Below, piece after piece: positions 31,865 through 40,452 of a stretch of DNA of 64,000 nucleotides (positions are counted from its first letter, which is position 1; every line of letters begins with the position of its first letter). This DNA is from Cybelea sp963824595. GTDB taxonomy: Bacteria; Vulcanimicrobiota; Vulcanimicrobiia; Vulcanimicrobiales; Vulcanimicrobiaceae. The notes below the pieces were generated by a model. The model had not been told where the DNA came from, ran no database searches, and was given only the letters and a program-made list of their open reading frames with translations. The translations under genes were made by a program, and so were the position numbers. The DNA is taken from positions 124,001 to 188,000 of the forward strand of contig CAWGPY010000003.1 of the NCBI GenBank assembly GCA_963824595.1. The letters run 5' to 3'.

Positions 31865-34165
31865 GTGCCCGAATCCGTAACGTTAACGGTCGGCGGGCGC
31901 ACGATGACCATCGAAACCGGCGAACTGGCGAAGCAAGCAAACGGCTCCGCACTGGTTCGTTATGGCGACCAAAACGTCGTGCTCTGCGCCGCCACCGCCT
32001 CCGAGAAACCTCGTGAAGGCATCGACTTTTTCCCACTTACCTGCGACTTCGAAGAGAAGATGTACGCGGCCGGAAAGATTCCCGGCGGCTACATCAAGCG
32101 CGAAGGACGGCCGCCCGAACACGCGGTGATCAGCTCGCGCCAGATCGACCGGCCGATTCGCCCGCTCTTCCCCGAGGGTTTCCGTAACGACATTCAGATC
32201 GTCGCGACGGTGCTCTCGGTCGATCCGCAACTCGACGCCGACGTGCTCGGCGTCTGCGCCGCGGGCGCCGCGCTCGCGCTCAGCGACATTCCGTTCGACA
32301 AGACGGTCGCCGCCGTGCGCGTGGGCCGCGACGAGAACGGCGAATTCATCTGCAATCCCACGCTGCCGCAATACGGACCCGGCGGCATGGACATCGTGAT
32401 CGCCGGCACCGCCGACGCCGTCATGATGGTCGAGGGCAGCGGCAACGAGATCGCCGAGGAAGATTTCCTCGGCGCGGTCGAGTTCGCTCACGCCGAGATT
32501 CGCAAGATCGTCAAAGCGATCGATCAGCTCGCCAAAAAACACGGCAAAGCCAAACGCGAGTTCCCGCTGCTCAAGATTGACTCCGATTTCGAGCGCTGGG
32601 TCCGCAAAGCGTTCGCCAAGGACGTGGCCAAGGCCATGCGCACGGTCGACAAGCAGAAGCGCGAGGCGCTGTTCGGCGAGATTACCGTTGACGAAGCCCT
32701 CTCGCGCTGCTCCAAAAAGGACGATGCGGTCAAGGTGCTGCTCGAGTCGCCCGCGACCGCGAAGGACTTCAACAAGGTCGTCAAGAGCATGGAAGAGGAC
32801 GAGCTCCGCACTATGGTCGTCGACGAGAAGGTGCGCCCGGACGGCCGCAAGCCCGACGAGATCCGTCCCATTTGGTGCAAGGTGCACTACGTGCCCCGCG
32901 TTCACGGCTCGGGCGTCTTCACGCGCGGTCAGACGCAGGTGTTCACCGCCGCGACGCTCGGCTCGACGAGCGACGCGCAGCGCCTCGACGGGATCGTGGA
33001 TCTCGAAGACAAGCGCTACATGCACTTCTACAACTTCCCGCCGTATTCGGTCGGCGAGACGCGCCCGATGCGCGGTCCCGGCCGGCGCGAGATCGGGCAC
33101 GGCCACCTCGCGGAGCGCGCGCTCGTGCCGGTGCTGCCGCCGAAGGACGAGTTCCCCTACACGCTGCGGCTGATGAGCGAAGTGCTCGAATCCAACGGCT
33201 CGTCGTCGATGGCGTCCGTTTGCGGATCCACGCTCGCGCTCATGGACGCCGGCGTGCCGATTCGCGAGCACGTCGCCGGCGTCGCGATGGGACTGATCCT
33301 CAAGGGCAGCAAGTACTCGATCCTCACCGACATCCAGGGCCTCGAGGACGCGCTGGGCGAGATGGACTTCAAGGTCGCGGGCACCAAGAAGGGCATCACC
33401 GCGATCCAGATGGACATCAAGGTCCAGGGCATCACCATCGACATCATGCGCGAGGCGATGACGCAGGCGCGCACGTCGCGGCATTTCATCATCGACAAGC
33501 TCGCCGAGGCGATCTCCGAGCCGCGGGCCGAGCTGTCGCAGTTCGCACCGCGGATGATCGTGATCAAGATCGATCCGGCGAAGATCAAGGACGTCATCGG
33601 ACCCGGCGGCAAGGTGATCAACAAGATCATCGCCGATACCGGCGTCGAGAAAATCGACATCGAGGACGACGGTAGCGTGTTCATCACCTCGCTCGACGGC
33701 GCGTCGGGCGACAAGGCGAGAACGATCGTCGAGAACATCACCAAAGAGGTCATGGTCGGAGAGACCTACCTCGGCACGGTCACCCGCATCATCAACATCG
33801 GCGCGTTCGTGCAGATCCTGCCCGGCAAAGAGGGACTGGTCCACATCAGTCAGCTCGCGCCGACGCGGGTCGAGAAGGTCGAAGACGTCGTCAAACTCGG
33901 CGACGAGGTGATGGTCAAAGTCATGGAGATCGACGGCCAAGGCCGGATCAACCTCTCGCGCAAGGCGCTGCTGGGCGGCGGCGGCGGCGTCTCGGGCAAC
34001 GGCGAGTTCATACCCCGAGCGCCGCGCGAATCGCGCGAACCGCGCGAATCGCGCGAATCGCGGAATGCCGAGCCCCGCGAGTCCACGCCGCCGCCGTCAG
34101 CCGGCGATCCGGGCGCGCCGCCGACGCGGCGCCGCCGGCGCCCGCACGGACGGCACGACGACTAA
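31865..34165 (+). CDS. pnp: Polynucleotide phosphorylase
   Basis: 766 residues, GTG start with AGGAGA four bases upstream. Two RNase PH domains with a helical domain between them, FFPLTCDFEEKMYAAGKIPGG near the N-terminus, FNFPPYSVGE-type FYNFPPYSVGETRPMRGPGRREIGHGHLAERAL for phosphate and substrate binding, then a KH domain (PGGKVINKIIADTGVEKIDIEDDG) and an S1 domain (GETYLGTVTRIINIGAFVQILPGKEGLVHISQL). It degrades RNA 3'-5' with phosphate and adds tails. The last 65 residues are a basic tail with repeated RES/REP triplets, perhaps for RNA or RNase contact. The spacer upstream is AT-rich (31830-31854). Confidence 0.97.
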   Translation: MPESVTLTVGGRTMTIETGELAKQANGSALVRYGDQNVVLCAATASEKPREGIDFFPLTCDFEEKMYAAGKIPGGYIKREGRPPEHAVISSRQIDRPIRPLFPEGFRNDIQIVATVLSVDPQLDADVLGVCAAGAALALSDIPFDKTVAAVRVGRDENGEFICNPTLPQYGPGGMDIVIAGTADAVMMVEGSGNEIAEEDFLGAVEFAHAEIRKIVKAIDQLAKKHGKAKREFPLLKIDSDFERWVRKAFAKDVAKAMRTVDKQKREALFGEITVDEALSRCSKKDDAVKVLLESPATAKDFNKVVKSMEEDELRTMVVDEKVRPDGRKPDEIRPIWCKVHYVPRVHGSGVFTRGQTQVFTAATLGSTSDAQRLDGIVDLEDKRYMHFYNFPPYSVGETRPMRGPGRREIGHGHLAERALVPVLPPKDEFPYTLRLMSEVLESNGSSSMASVCGSTLALMDAGVPIREHVAGVAMGLILKGSKYSILTDIQGLEDALGEMDFKVAGTKKGITAIQMDIKVQGITIDIMREAMTQARTSRHFIIDKLAEAISEPRAELSQFAPRMIVIKIDPAKIKDVIGPGGKVINKIIADTGVEKIDIEDDGSVFITSLDGASGDKARTIVENITKEVMVGETYLGTVTRIINIGAFVQILPGKEGLVHISQLAPTRVEKVEDVVKLGDEVMVKVMEIDGQGRINLSRKALLGGGGGVSGNGEFIPRAPRESREPRESRESRNAEPRESTPPPSAGDPGAPPTRRRRRPHGRHDD

Positions 34166-34171
34166 GAAGCG

Positions 34172-36016
34172 CTAGCGGCCGACGAACCGGATGCCGACGT
34201 CCACGAACGTTCGCTGCATCCGGTCCTCGGCGCCGGCGTACCAGCGCAGGCCGTTGGCGATGGGTCCGGAGATCGCTCCGTCAACGTGATAGAACGGATC
34301 GTCGTTCAGCAGATCGCGGCGATAAATAACGTCGGCGCGCACGCCGCCGGCGCCCTCGTACGTCAGCCATAGCGCATTGACGGTCGGTGCGACGCCTTCG
34401 TACGGAAAGACTCCGTCGAGCGGCGCCGTGTCGGTGACGTGCATCGTCCACGCGCGCACCGAGATCGCCGGCGCCACCTGCCAGATCGCCGAGATGCCGC
34501 TCGACGTCACCGTGCCCGTCGCGGCGCCGTTGACGTTCTGCGACGCCCCCTCCACCGAGAAGCGAAGCCGCGAGTCGTCCGTGTAGCTGACCGAGGCGGC
34601 AAACAGCGAGTTGCGTTGATAGGCGACCGGCGCCGGTTGCGCGTCGGCGTAGAGATACTGATCGGCGAACGTCGGCAGCGTGAACGAGCCGCTGCCCTCG
34701 AGATCGAAGCTCCACTTACCGCTCGGCATGAACTTCGCGCGCAGCGACGGAATCGCGAACGCCGCCTTGGCGGGCTGCGAGATTCCGTACGTTCCGCCCG
34801 AGTAGTCGAACCAGTACGCGCCGACGCCTCCCGTCACGCGATAGCCGGTGCCGCTCGCGTCGAATCCCGCGTCGGCTCGCGTCTCGTCGAGGGCCGCGCC
34901 GAGCCGCGGCGGACCGAACGGAACGGCGAGCGCGTCGTAGAGTCCGGTCGACGAGCGCACGCCGACGTCGGCGAATCCCACGATGGGGCCGTTGGTGTGG
35001 ACGCCGGCGCTGACGCCCGTGTCCGACCACACCGACGCGACCGGCCAGATGCCGGCGTTCCACCAGTAGTCGCCGCGGTCGGCGAGCGCCGATACGTTCA
35101 AGTTGAGGGCGCGCGGCGCCGCGAAGGTCGCGTTGGCGAATGAGAAGCTGGTGGCGGATGCCGAGTCCGGCGACTCGTAGGTGCGCCCTTGCTCGGTGCC
35201 GCCCGCGAACGCGAGCGTCTGATCGCCGCCCAGCCCCCACGTGCCGAAAAGATCGGTTCGCTGACGCGACTCCTGACCGTTACTGAACGTGCCGGCGGCG
35301 AGCCCGGCCGCCGCGGATCCGATCTGTGCGCGCGCGATCGTGTCGCTGCCGACGATCGCGATCTCGGAGTTCGAACCGTTCGCGAACGGCGTGAGCTCGA
35401 CGATGCCCCCGGCGGCCTGGTCGCCGTAGACGAACGCGTTCGAGGCGCTGCGCACCGCGGCGTTCTGCTCGTAGCGCGCCGGGATCGCGCCGTACGGCGA
35501 CTCGCCGGCCACGATGTCGTAGTTCGGCGATCCGTCGTCAACCAGCAACGAGCCGCTCGCGGAGAGCCCGCGATCGCTGAGGCGCGAACCCGGATAGAAC
35601 CCCGTGGTCTGCGAGAGCAGCGTGAAGGGGCGCAGCGCGACGGCCGACTCGACGTGGGCGTACGGCAGGTTCTCGAGGTCTCCGGCGGAGGGCGAATCGT
35701 CGGCGAGCGCCGCGTAGCGCCGGACGATCGCCACGACCGGCTCGTCGGCGCGCACCGGCGCGACCGAACTTTGGCAGTAACGGCAGGCGATCGACACGGC
35801 GACGATGCCCGCGCCCCGCAGCGCGAAGGTGCCCGCAGCATCGGTAGTGGTGGCCGGTCCGGAGCCCCCGGCGGTGCGGCCGGCGACCGTCGCTCCCGCG
35901 ATCGGAACGCCGCGCTGATCGCGCACCGAGCCGACCACGAGGGGCGCTTGGCCGCGCGCCGGCACCGCTGCGAGCACGACCGAGAGCAACACAGCGGCGC
36001 CGAGAGTCCAATTCAC
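34172..36016 (-). CDS. TonB-dependent-receptor-like outer-membrane protein with N-terminal Ig-like domain
   Basis: 614 residues with a signal peptide (about 1-22, ending ARG-Q). Residues 25-95 form a carboxypeptidase-regulatory-like beta domain (VVGSVRDQRGVPIAGATVAGRT, TTTDAAGTFAL). From about 115 a plug-like region (LLSQTTGFYPGSRLSDRGLS, SLLVDDGSPNYDIVAGESPYGAIP, VYGDQAAGGIVEL) precedes a beta-barrel with alternating aromatic strands that ends in an aromatic-rich strand (TFVDVGIRFVGR). Such receptors import siderophores, vitamins or glycans using TonB energy. The ligand is unknown. The barrel is rather short for the family (usually over 650 residues). It starts 22 bases from a divergent small gene. 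Confidence 0.78.
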   Translation of the reverse strand: MNWTLGAAVLLSVVLAAVPARGQAPLVVGSVRDQRGVPIAGATVAGRTAGGSGPATTTDAAGTFALRGAGIVAVSIACRYCQSSVAPVRADEPVVAIVRRYAALADDSPSAGDLENLPYAHVESAVALRPFTLLSQTTGFYPGSRLSDRGLSASGSLLVDDGSPNYDIVAGESPYGAIPARYEQNAAVRSASNAFVYGDQAAGGIVELTPFANGSNSEIAIVGSDTIARAQIGSAAAGLAAGTFSNGQESRQRTDLFGTWGLGGDQTLAFAGGTEQGRTYESPDSASATSFSFANATFAAPRALNLNVSALADRGDYWWNAGIWPVASVWSDTGVSAGVHTNGPIVGFADVGVRSSTGLYDALAVPFGPPRLGAALDETRADAGFDASGTGYRVTGGVGAYWFDYSGGTYGISQPAKAAFAIPSLRAKFMPSGKWSFDLEGSGSFTLPTFADQYLYADAQPAPVAYQRNSLFAASVSYTDDSRLRFSVEGASQNVNGAATGTVTSSGISAIWQVAPAISVRAWTMHVTDTAPLDGVFPYEGVAPTVNALWLTYEGAGGVRADVIYRRDLLNDDPFYHVDGAISGPIANGLRWYAGAEDRMQRTFVDVGIRFVGR

Positions 36017-36037
36017 GGATTCTTTAGACTTTCGGCT

Positions 36038-36310
36038 ATGATGGAAGGAGTGTCAAGAACCCATCTCCTCCGCATGCTCGCGGCGCTTCTGCTGGCCGGC
36101 GCCTTCGTCTTTTCCGGGAGAATCGCGGCGGCGGGGGCGGCTTCGCTCGAAGACCTGCTCGCCGGGGCGCTCGCGCCCTCGGCAGCCCCCGCCTTGCTGG
36201 GGCCGATCACCTCGAGCGGCCGCGTGGGATGGGCATGTAAGCCCGAAAAGGCGGCCTCGGCCGCCGGCTGGCATGAAGCCGAATTGCCCCACGACCTCGG
36301 CACTCCATAA
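36038..36310 (+). CDS. Small putative secreted protein
   Basis: A 90-codon reading frame from ATG 36038 (alternatives ATG 36041, GTG 36050 and ATG 36074; GGAAGGAG at 36043-36050 would suit the last). It has a hydrophobic N-terminal helix (LLRMLAALLLAGAFVFSG) ending in AAAGAAS, as in a signal peptide, then about 55 residues with one Cys and no recognised domain. It stops three bases before the TPR gene, which argues that it is translated in that operon. No homologue comes to mind. Confidence 0.45.
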   Translation: MMEGVSRTHLLRMLAALLLAGAFVFSGRIAAAGAASLEDLLAGALAPSAAPALLGPITSSGRVGWACKPEKAASAAGWHEAELPHDLGTP

Positions 36311-36313
36311 CCG

Positions 36314-37126
36314 ATGCGGGTTCCCCTACTCGCCGCCCTTCTCGCCCAGCTCGCAGCGGTCCCGGGAGTAGCGCAGAGCTACACGCCGGCGACGCCGGTG
36401 CCGCGCACGACCTCGGCGCCCACGTTGCGCGCGCTCGCGGTCAAGCGCGAGATCGAGGAGCGCTTTACGATCGGGCTCGACGCGCAGGCGCGCGGCGATT
36501 GGAAGGCGGCCGCCGCGGAGTTCGAACGCATCCTCGCGCTGCATCCCGCCGAACCGCAGGGTTCGACAGCGCACTACGATCTCGCGATCGCGTATTCGAA
36601 CCTGCAGCGCCACGACGATGCGGCGCGCGAGTTACGCGCGGCGATCGCGCTCGATCCCGGCTTCCTCGCGGCAATGGCGAACCTCGTTTCTATTGACGTC
36701 GCGCTCGGCAACCTGAACGAGGCTCGAAAGACGGCGGAGCGCTACGTGACGCTTGCCCCGGACTCGGCGCGCGCGCTCTACTCGCGCGGCATCGTCGCGC
36801 TGCGCGTGGGCGATGCGGCGACGGCACAGGCCGATTTCGGCAAGCTTCTGCACGCGAATCCGTCGTACGCGGTGGCGCACTACGATCTTGCCCTGGCGGA
36901 AGAGCGGCTCGGGCGCTACGACGCGGCGGAGCGCGAACTCCGCGCGGCCCTCGCGCTCGCACCCGGATACGCGCGCGCGCGCTTCGCGCTCGGCGTGGTG
37001 CTCTTAAAGGAAGGAGAGCACGGTGCGGCCCGCAATGCTTTCGCTCGAGCGACGCTCGACGCCGCCGGTGACCCGGCCCTGCAGAACATTGCGGCGGCCA
37101 TGCGCGACTCGATCCAGGCGCCGTAG
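36314..37126 (+). CDS. Exported TPR-repeat protein
   Basis: 270 residues with an N-terminal signal peptide (hydrophobic 4-20, ending GVAQS). From about residue 45 there are five to six tetratricopeptide repeats: GLDAQARGDWKAAAAEFERILALHPAEP, YDLAIAYSNLQRHDDAARELRAAIALDPG, LYSRGIVALRVGDAATAQADFGKLLHANPS, YDLALAEERLGRYDAAERELRAALALAPG and a last ALGVVLLKEGEHGAARNAFARA. Such proteins scaffold complexes in the periplasm or outer membrane. It precedes the cupredoxin group and may assist its assembly, but that is only inferred from position. Confidence 0.8.
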   Translation: MRVPLLAALLAQLAAVPGVAQSYTPATPVPRTTSAPTLRALAVKREIEERFTIGLDAQARGDWKAAAAEFERILALHPAEPQGSTAHYDLAIAYSNLQRHDDAARELRAAIALDPGFLAAMANLVSIDVALGNLNEARKTAERYVTLAPDSARALYSRGIVALRVGDAATAQADFGKLLHANPSYAVAHYDLALAEERLGRYDAAERELRAALALAPGYARARFALGVVLLKEGEHGAARNAFARATLDAAGDPALQNIAAAMRDSIQAP

Positions 37127-37196
37127 CGCTTTACACTTTCTTCATCCTCGACCGCTAGGGTAGCTACACTACCACCTTCGCTCGCTTGGAGGCCAC

Positions 37197-37790
37197 ATGT
37201 CTAGAAAATCCGTAGCCCTCGCCGTGGGGTTTGCCGCGCTGCTCGCAGCATGTGCCGGCCGCTACGGCAGCAATACCGCATCGAATGGCTCTACCTTCAC
37301 CCTGCCAAACCTTCCGGATCTGCAGTTCACCGCCGTCTCTCCCGACGGCAAAAAGACCGGGACGGTAAGCGAAGAGCTTCCGGCCGAGGGACTGGGACAG
37401 GTCATGGATCCGTTCTGGAACGCAAAGCTCGGCGGTTACACGCAGCAGCAGTTCTCGCAGGCGCTGGGCTTCGCACCCGGCACCAAGCTGACCATCATGA
37501 ACATCTCGAAGTCCATCCACCACACGCTCAACGTGGTGAAGAAGATCAAGGGACCACCGGCGGTTTTCCCCGGCAATCCGACACTGTCGCAGAATCCGTC
37601 CGGCGGTAAGCTGCAAAAGGGCTACGCCAGCGGCTCGATCAATCCGGGTTCGTCCGTCACCGTTACGCTCGGCAAGGCGGGAATCTATCTGATCGGCTGC
37701 GCGTTCCACTATCACTCCGGAATGCAAGACGTGCTGGTCATCGGCAAGAACGCCACGCCCGGTCCGCAAGCGACTTCTCCGGCGCGATGA
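37197..37790 (+). CDS. Cupredoxin-like lipoprotein 1
   Basis: 197 residues, GGAGG four bases before ATG. Signal with lipobox LLAAC (Cys19). The C-terminal half is a plastocyanin-like fold: IHHTLNVV supplies the first copper His, and IGCAFHYHSGMQDVLVI supplies Cys, His and Met in the C-x2-H-x4-M spacing of type 1 copper sites. The middle text FWNAKLGGYTQQQFSQALGFAPGTKLTIMN is shared with the next protein. It is probably a membrane-tethered periplasmic electron carrier or copper holder. An ATGA overlap joins it to the next gene. A -10-like TACACT sits at 37165-37170. Confidence 0.78.
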   Translation: MSRKSVALAVGFAALLAACAGRYGSNTASNGSTFTLPNLPDLQFTAVSPDGKKTGTVSEELPAEGLGQVMDPFWNAKLGGYTQQQFSQALGFAPGTKLTIMNISKSIHHTLNVVKKIKGPPAVFPGNPTLSQNPSGGKLQKGYASGSINPGSSVTVTLGKAGIYLIGCAFHYHSGMQDVLVIGKNATPGPQATSPAR

Positions 37791-38881
37791 AATTCGGCGC
37801 CCCAGCCGTCTGGCTGTGCGCGGTCGCGCTCGCCGCATTCGCGGCGTGCACGAACGGCGGCGGCTTAGGCAGTATCGGCGGCGGGGGCGGCGGGTCGCCC
37901 TCGCCGCCTCCGTCCTCGACCGGAATCGGACTCGGCGTTCCCGACGGGAAGATCGGCGTCGAAGACGATCCCGTGTGGGGCTCCGTCGGCGGGTACACGC
38001 AGGACAAAACCTCGCAAGTGCTCGCGTTTCCGCCCGGCTCGTCAATCACGCTCACCAATCTCTCCAACGCCGACCCGCACACGCTCAACGTGATCGCGAC
38101 GGCCAGCGGTCCGCCGCCGGCGTGGCCGCGCAGCCCCAGCCTCAACTTCTATCCGGCCGGCAACGGAAAACTCGGCTCCGGATACGCAAGCGGCACGATC
38201 AACCCCGGCGCGTCGGTGACCGTCAAGCTCTCGAAGCCAGGCACCTATCTGATCGGCTGCGCCTATCACTACATCGAGCTCAGCATGCGCGACGTGATCC
38301 AAGTCGTCGCCGGCGCGACGCCCGGCCCGACGGCGTCGCCGGGACCCGGCGGCTATGCGGTCTCGTTGCCGCATCCCATCAAGAAGCATTCGGCGCCGGC
38401 ACGGCATCCGCGGTTGGTCGATCAGCAACGTCACGCGTTCACGTTCGAATCGCTGCGCGGTAAGCCGCTGGCGGTCACGTTCGTGGCGGCCCACTGCACC
38501 GACGCGTGCCCGCTCATCAACGCACAGTTCGGCGAAGCGGCGAAACGCATCGCCCAAGCTCACCTCGACGCGCGACTCGTGACGATCACGCTCGATCCCG
38601 AGCACGACTCCCTTGCTGACATGCGCGCGATCGCGACGCGGTTCCAGGCCGACCCGCGCTACTGGCTGGTCGCCGGCGGCGCGAAGTCCGAGGTGTTCGC
38701 GGTCATGCGCGAGTTCGGCGTGCTCTCGGTCGAGGGCAAGCGGGGTTACCGCGACGAGCACACCACCTACGTCTATATCCTCGATCGCAACGGACGCCTC
38801 GCGCAGACGATGCTCGCTTCGAGTGCGCTCGGCGACGCCGTCGTCGAGGCGCTCCGCGCGCAGCAGGCGGCGCGGCGATGA
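37787..38881 (+). CDS. Cupredoxin-SCO1 fusion lipoprotein
   Basis: 364 residues. Lipobox AFAAC (Cys20), a Gly/Pro/Ser-rich spacer (25-45), then a cupredoxin domain (GGYTQDKTSQVLAFPPGSSITL, DPHTLNVI, IGCAYHYIELSM) to about 175. From about 205 a SCO1/SenC thioredoxin-fold domain follows: LAVTFVAAHCTDACPLI with the CxxxC copper site, LVTITLDPEHDSLADMRAIATRF, and the third copper ligand His in RDEHTTYVYILDRNGRL. SCO proteins deliver copper to the CuA site of cytochrome oxidases. Fusion to a cupredoxin suggests both steps of copper or electron hand-over in one chain. Confidence 0.85.
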   Translation: MKFGAPAVWLCAVALAAFAACTNGGGLGSIGGGGGGSPSPPPSSTGIGLGVPDGKIGVEDDPVWGSVGGYTQDKTSQVLAFPPGSSITLTNLSNADPHTLNVIATASGPPPAWPRSPSLNFYPAGNGKLGSGYASGTINPGASVTVKLSKPGTYLIGCAYHYIELSMRDVIQVVAGATPGPTASPGPGGYAVSLPHPIKKHSAPARHPRLVDQQRHAFTFESLRGKPLAVTFVAAHCTDACPLINAQFGEAAKRIAQAHLDARLVTITLDPEHDSLADMRAIATRFQADPRYWLVAGGAKSEVFAVMREFGVLSVEGKRGYRDEHTTYVYILDRNGRLAQTMLASSALGDAVVEALRAQQAARR

Positions 38882-39330
38882 TGCGGCGTGCCGCCTTCCT
38901 GCCGGCGTTCGCGCTCGCGGCGTGCACGGCCGGCGGAATCCCGACCTCGACCGGCGGAAGCGGCGGCACGACGATCGACGTCAGCCTGACCTCGTATCAG
39001 CCGCAGCAGACGCCGTACGGTCAGAGCGGCGGCTACTCGCCGGCAGTGACCACCGTCTCCGTCGGCACGCAAATCCACTTCGTCAACGCCGATAGTTTCG
39101 CTCACACCGCGACGGAGATCCCGAATGCCACGTCGTTCCCGAGCGGCTCGCCCTTCAACGCGGGCGCGCTGCAGCAGAAAGGCAACACGCTTTCGGGCGG
39201 CTTCACCAGCGGGGCACTGCAGCCCAACGACTCGTCGCAGACGCTCACGGCCGATCAGCCCGGCACCTATCTGTTCGGCTGCTTCTTCCACTACGGCGCG
39301 CCCATGCGAGCGGCGATCGTTGTTCAATAA
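38878..39330 (+). CDS. Cupredoxin-like lipoprotein 3
   Basis: 150 residues, ATGA overlap with the SCO fusion. Lipobox FALAAC (Cys16). Single cupredoxin domain: VSVGTQIHFVNADSFAHTATEI contains the first His, and LFGCFFHYGAPMRAAIVVQ contains Cys, His and Met. The spacing matches cupredoxin 1. It lacks the extra insert present in the two preceding paralogues. Three related copper-fold lipoproteins in tandem suggest duplication followed by specialisation in one periplasmic electron or copper relay. Confidence 0.78.
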   Translation: MMRRAAFLPAFALAACTAGGIPTSTGGSGGTTIDVSLTSYQPQQTPYGQSGGYSPAVTTVSVGTQIHFVNADSFAHTATEIPNATSFPSGSPFNAGALQQKGNTLSGGFTSGALQPNDSSQTLTADQPGTYLFGCFFHYGAPMRAAIVVQ

Positions 39331-40450
39331 GTTCGCCGTCGCGTTCCTGGCGGTTCTCTTCCTCGCGCTGGACTCCGCGCCGGCGCGCGCCATTCCGATC
39401 TTCGCGCAGCGCTACCACCTGAAGTGCGGGCAATGCCACAGCGTTCTGCCCGAGCTCAACGCGTTCGGAAACTACTTCCGCTCGCACGGCTACCGGCTGC
39501 CGCTGCCGGAGCACGGAACGACGGTCTTTGCAATCCGCTACCAGCTGGAGTACGACGAGCATCCGGCGCCGGGCTCGCGCGAGTTCTCGCCCGGCGGCAT
39601 CCTGCTGGGCAGCGGCAACCTCGGACCGATCACGGCGTTTCTGCACTACAGCTTCGGCGCCGGCGGCGGGCCGGCGGGCACGTACCTGCTCTTCGGCGCG
39701 GGTTACAACGCGCACACGAAGACGCTATATCGCGGCGGCCTCTTCGAGCTGCCGCTCGCGCAATCGCCGGGCCAGCGCCTCGACGATCTGCAGCAGTACG
39801 GCTACTACGGCGCGCACGTCGGGCTCAACAACCTTCCGCTGTCGTCGCCCCGCTGGGGCGTGATGGCCGAGCGCACGATCGGCAACCTGCGCGCCGACGT
39901 CGTCGTCGACGCCGGATACTACCAGGGCTCGGCGTACGGCGGCAAGCCCGTTGCTACCGGCGAGTTCACGTGGCTCAAGAGCCCGGAGATGAGCGTGTGG
40001 CTGCGGCAGACGATAGCCCAGACGCGAAAGACCGAGTTCGACATCGGCGCGACCGCGCTCGGCGGAACGCTCGGCGTCCTCCCAACCGGACGCCTGCCGT
40101 TCGCCGATCTCTACGAGCGCTACGGCCTGCTCGCGCACGCCACCTACGGCGATCTCGATTTGCAGGCCGAGCAGTGGTACGGCGACGACCACGACTCGGA
40201 CGGCTTTCTCACCAACCAGCACTCGTCGGGCGGCTACGTGCGGCTGAAGTACTACCCGATCCCGCACGCCTACTTCGGCCTGCGCTACGACGCCTATGCG
40301 AACCCGTTTATCACCCGCGATTTCGTCTACTACGCGGCGGTGCAGATCGCGCCGTTCCGCATCCTGATGCAAGAGGTGCAGCCGCCGGCCTCGCACCCCT
40401 TCCTCAGCGGCGCCGTGACAGTAGCTTTCCCGGGCCCGTTGAAGTATTGA
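39320..40450 (+). CDS. Outer-membrane porin-like protein with one N-terminal haem c motif
   Basis: 376 residues from TTG 39320, inside the 3' end of the previous gene. Signal peptide (about 4-25). The mature start IPIFAQRYHLKCGQCHSVLPELNAFGNYFRSHGYRLP holds a CxxCH haem site and the FAxRYxxxCxxCH...PxLxxFGxxFxxxGY pattern seen in outer-membrane cytochromes of iron and other extracellular-electron-transfer bacteria. The remainder is rich in alternating aromatic strands (GGLFELPL, YYGAHVGLNN, LQAEQWYGDD, YVRLKYYPIPHAYFGLRYDAY) typical of a beta-barrel. It could carry electrons across the outer membrane from the cupredoxins. This role is inferred. Confidence 0.75.
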   Translation: MFNKFAVAFLAVLFLALDSAPARAIPIFAQRYHLKCGQCHSVLPELNAFGNYFRSHGYRLPLPEHGTTVFAIRYQLEYDEHPAPGSREFSPGGILLGSGNLGPITAFLHYSFGAGGGPAGTYLLFGAGYNAHTKTLYRGGLFELPLAQSPGQRLDDLQQYGYYGAHVGLNNLPLSSPRWGVMAERTIGNLRADVVVDAGYYQGSAYGGKPVATGEFTWLKSPEMSVWLRQTIAQTRKTEFDIGATALGGTLGVLPTGRLPFADLYERYGLLAHATYGDLDLQAEQWYGDDHDSDGFLTNQHSSGGYVRLKYYPIPHAYFGLRYDAYANPFITRDFVYYAAVQIAPFRILMQEVQPPASHPFLSGAVTVAFPGPLKY

Positions 40451-40452
40451 CC

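Noticed and set aside
34011..34076. Short tandem repeats (CGCGAATCG-like) as a possible CRISPR or regulatory repeat.
   Set aside because: They are in frame within the pnp tail, have no spacers, and encode Arg-Glu-Ser repeats.
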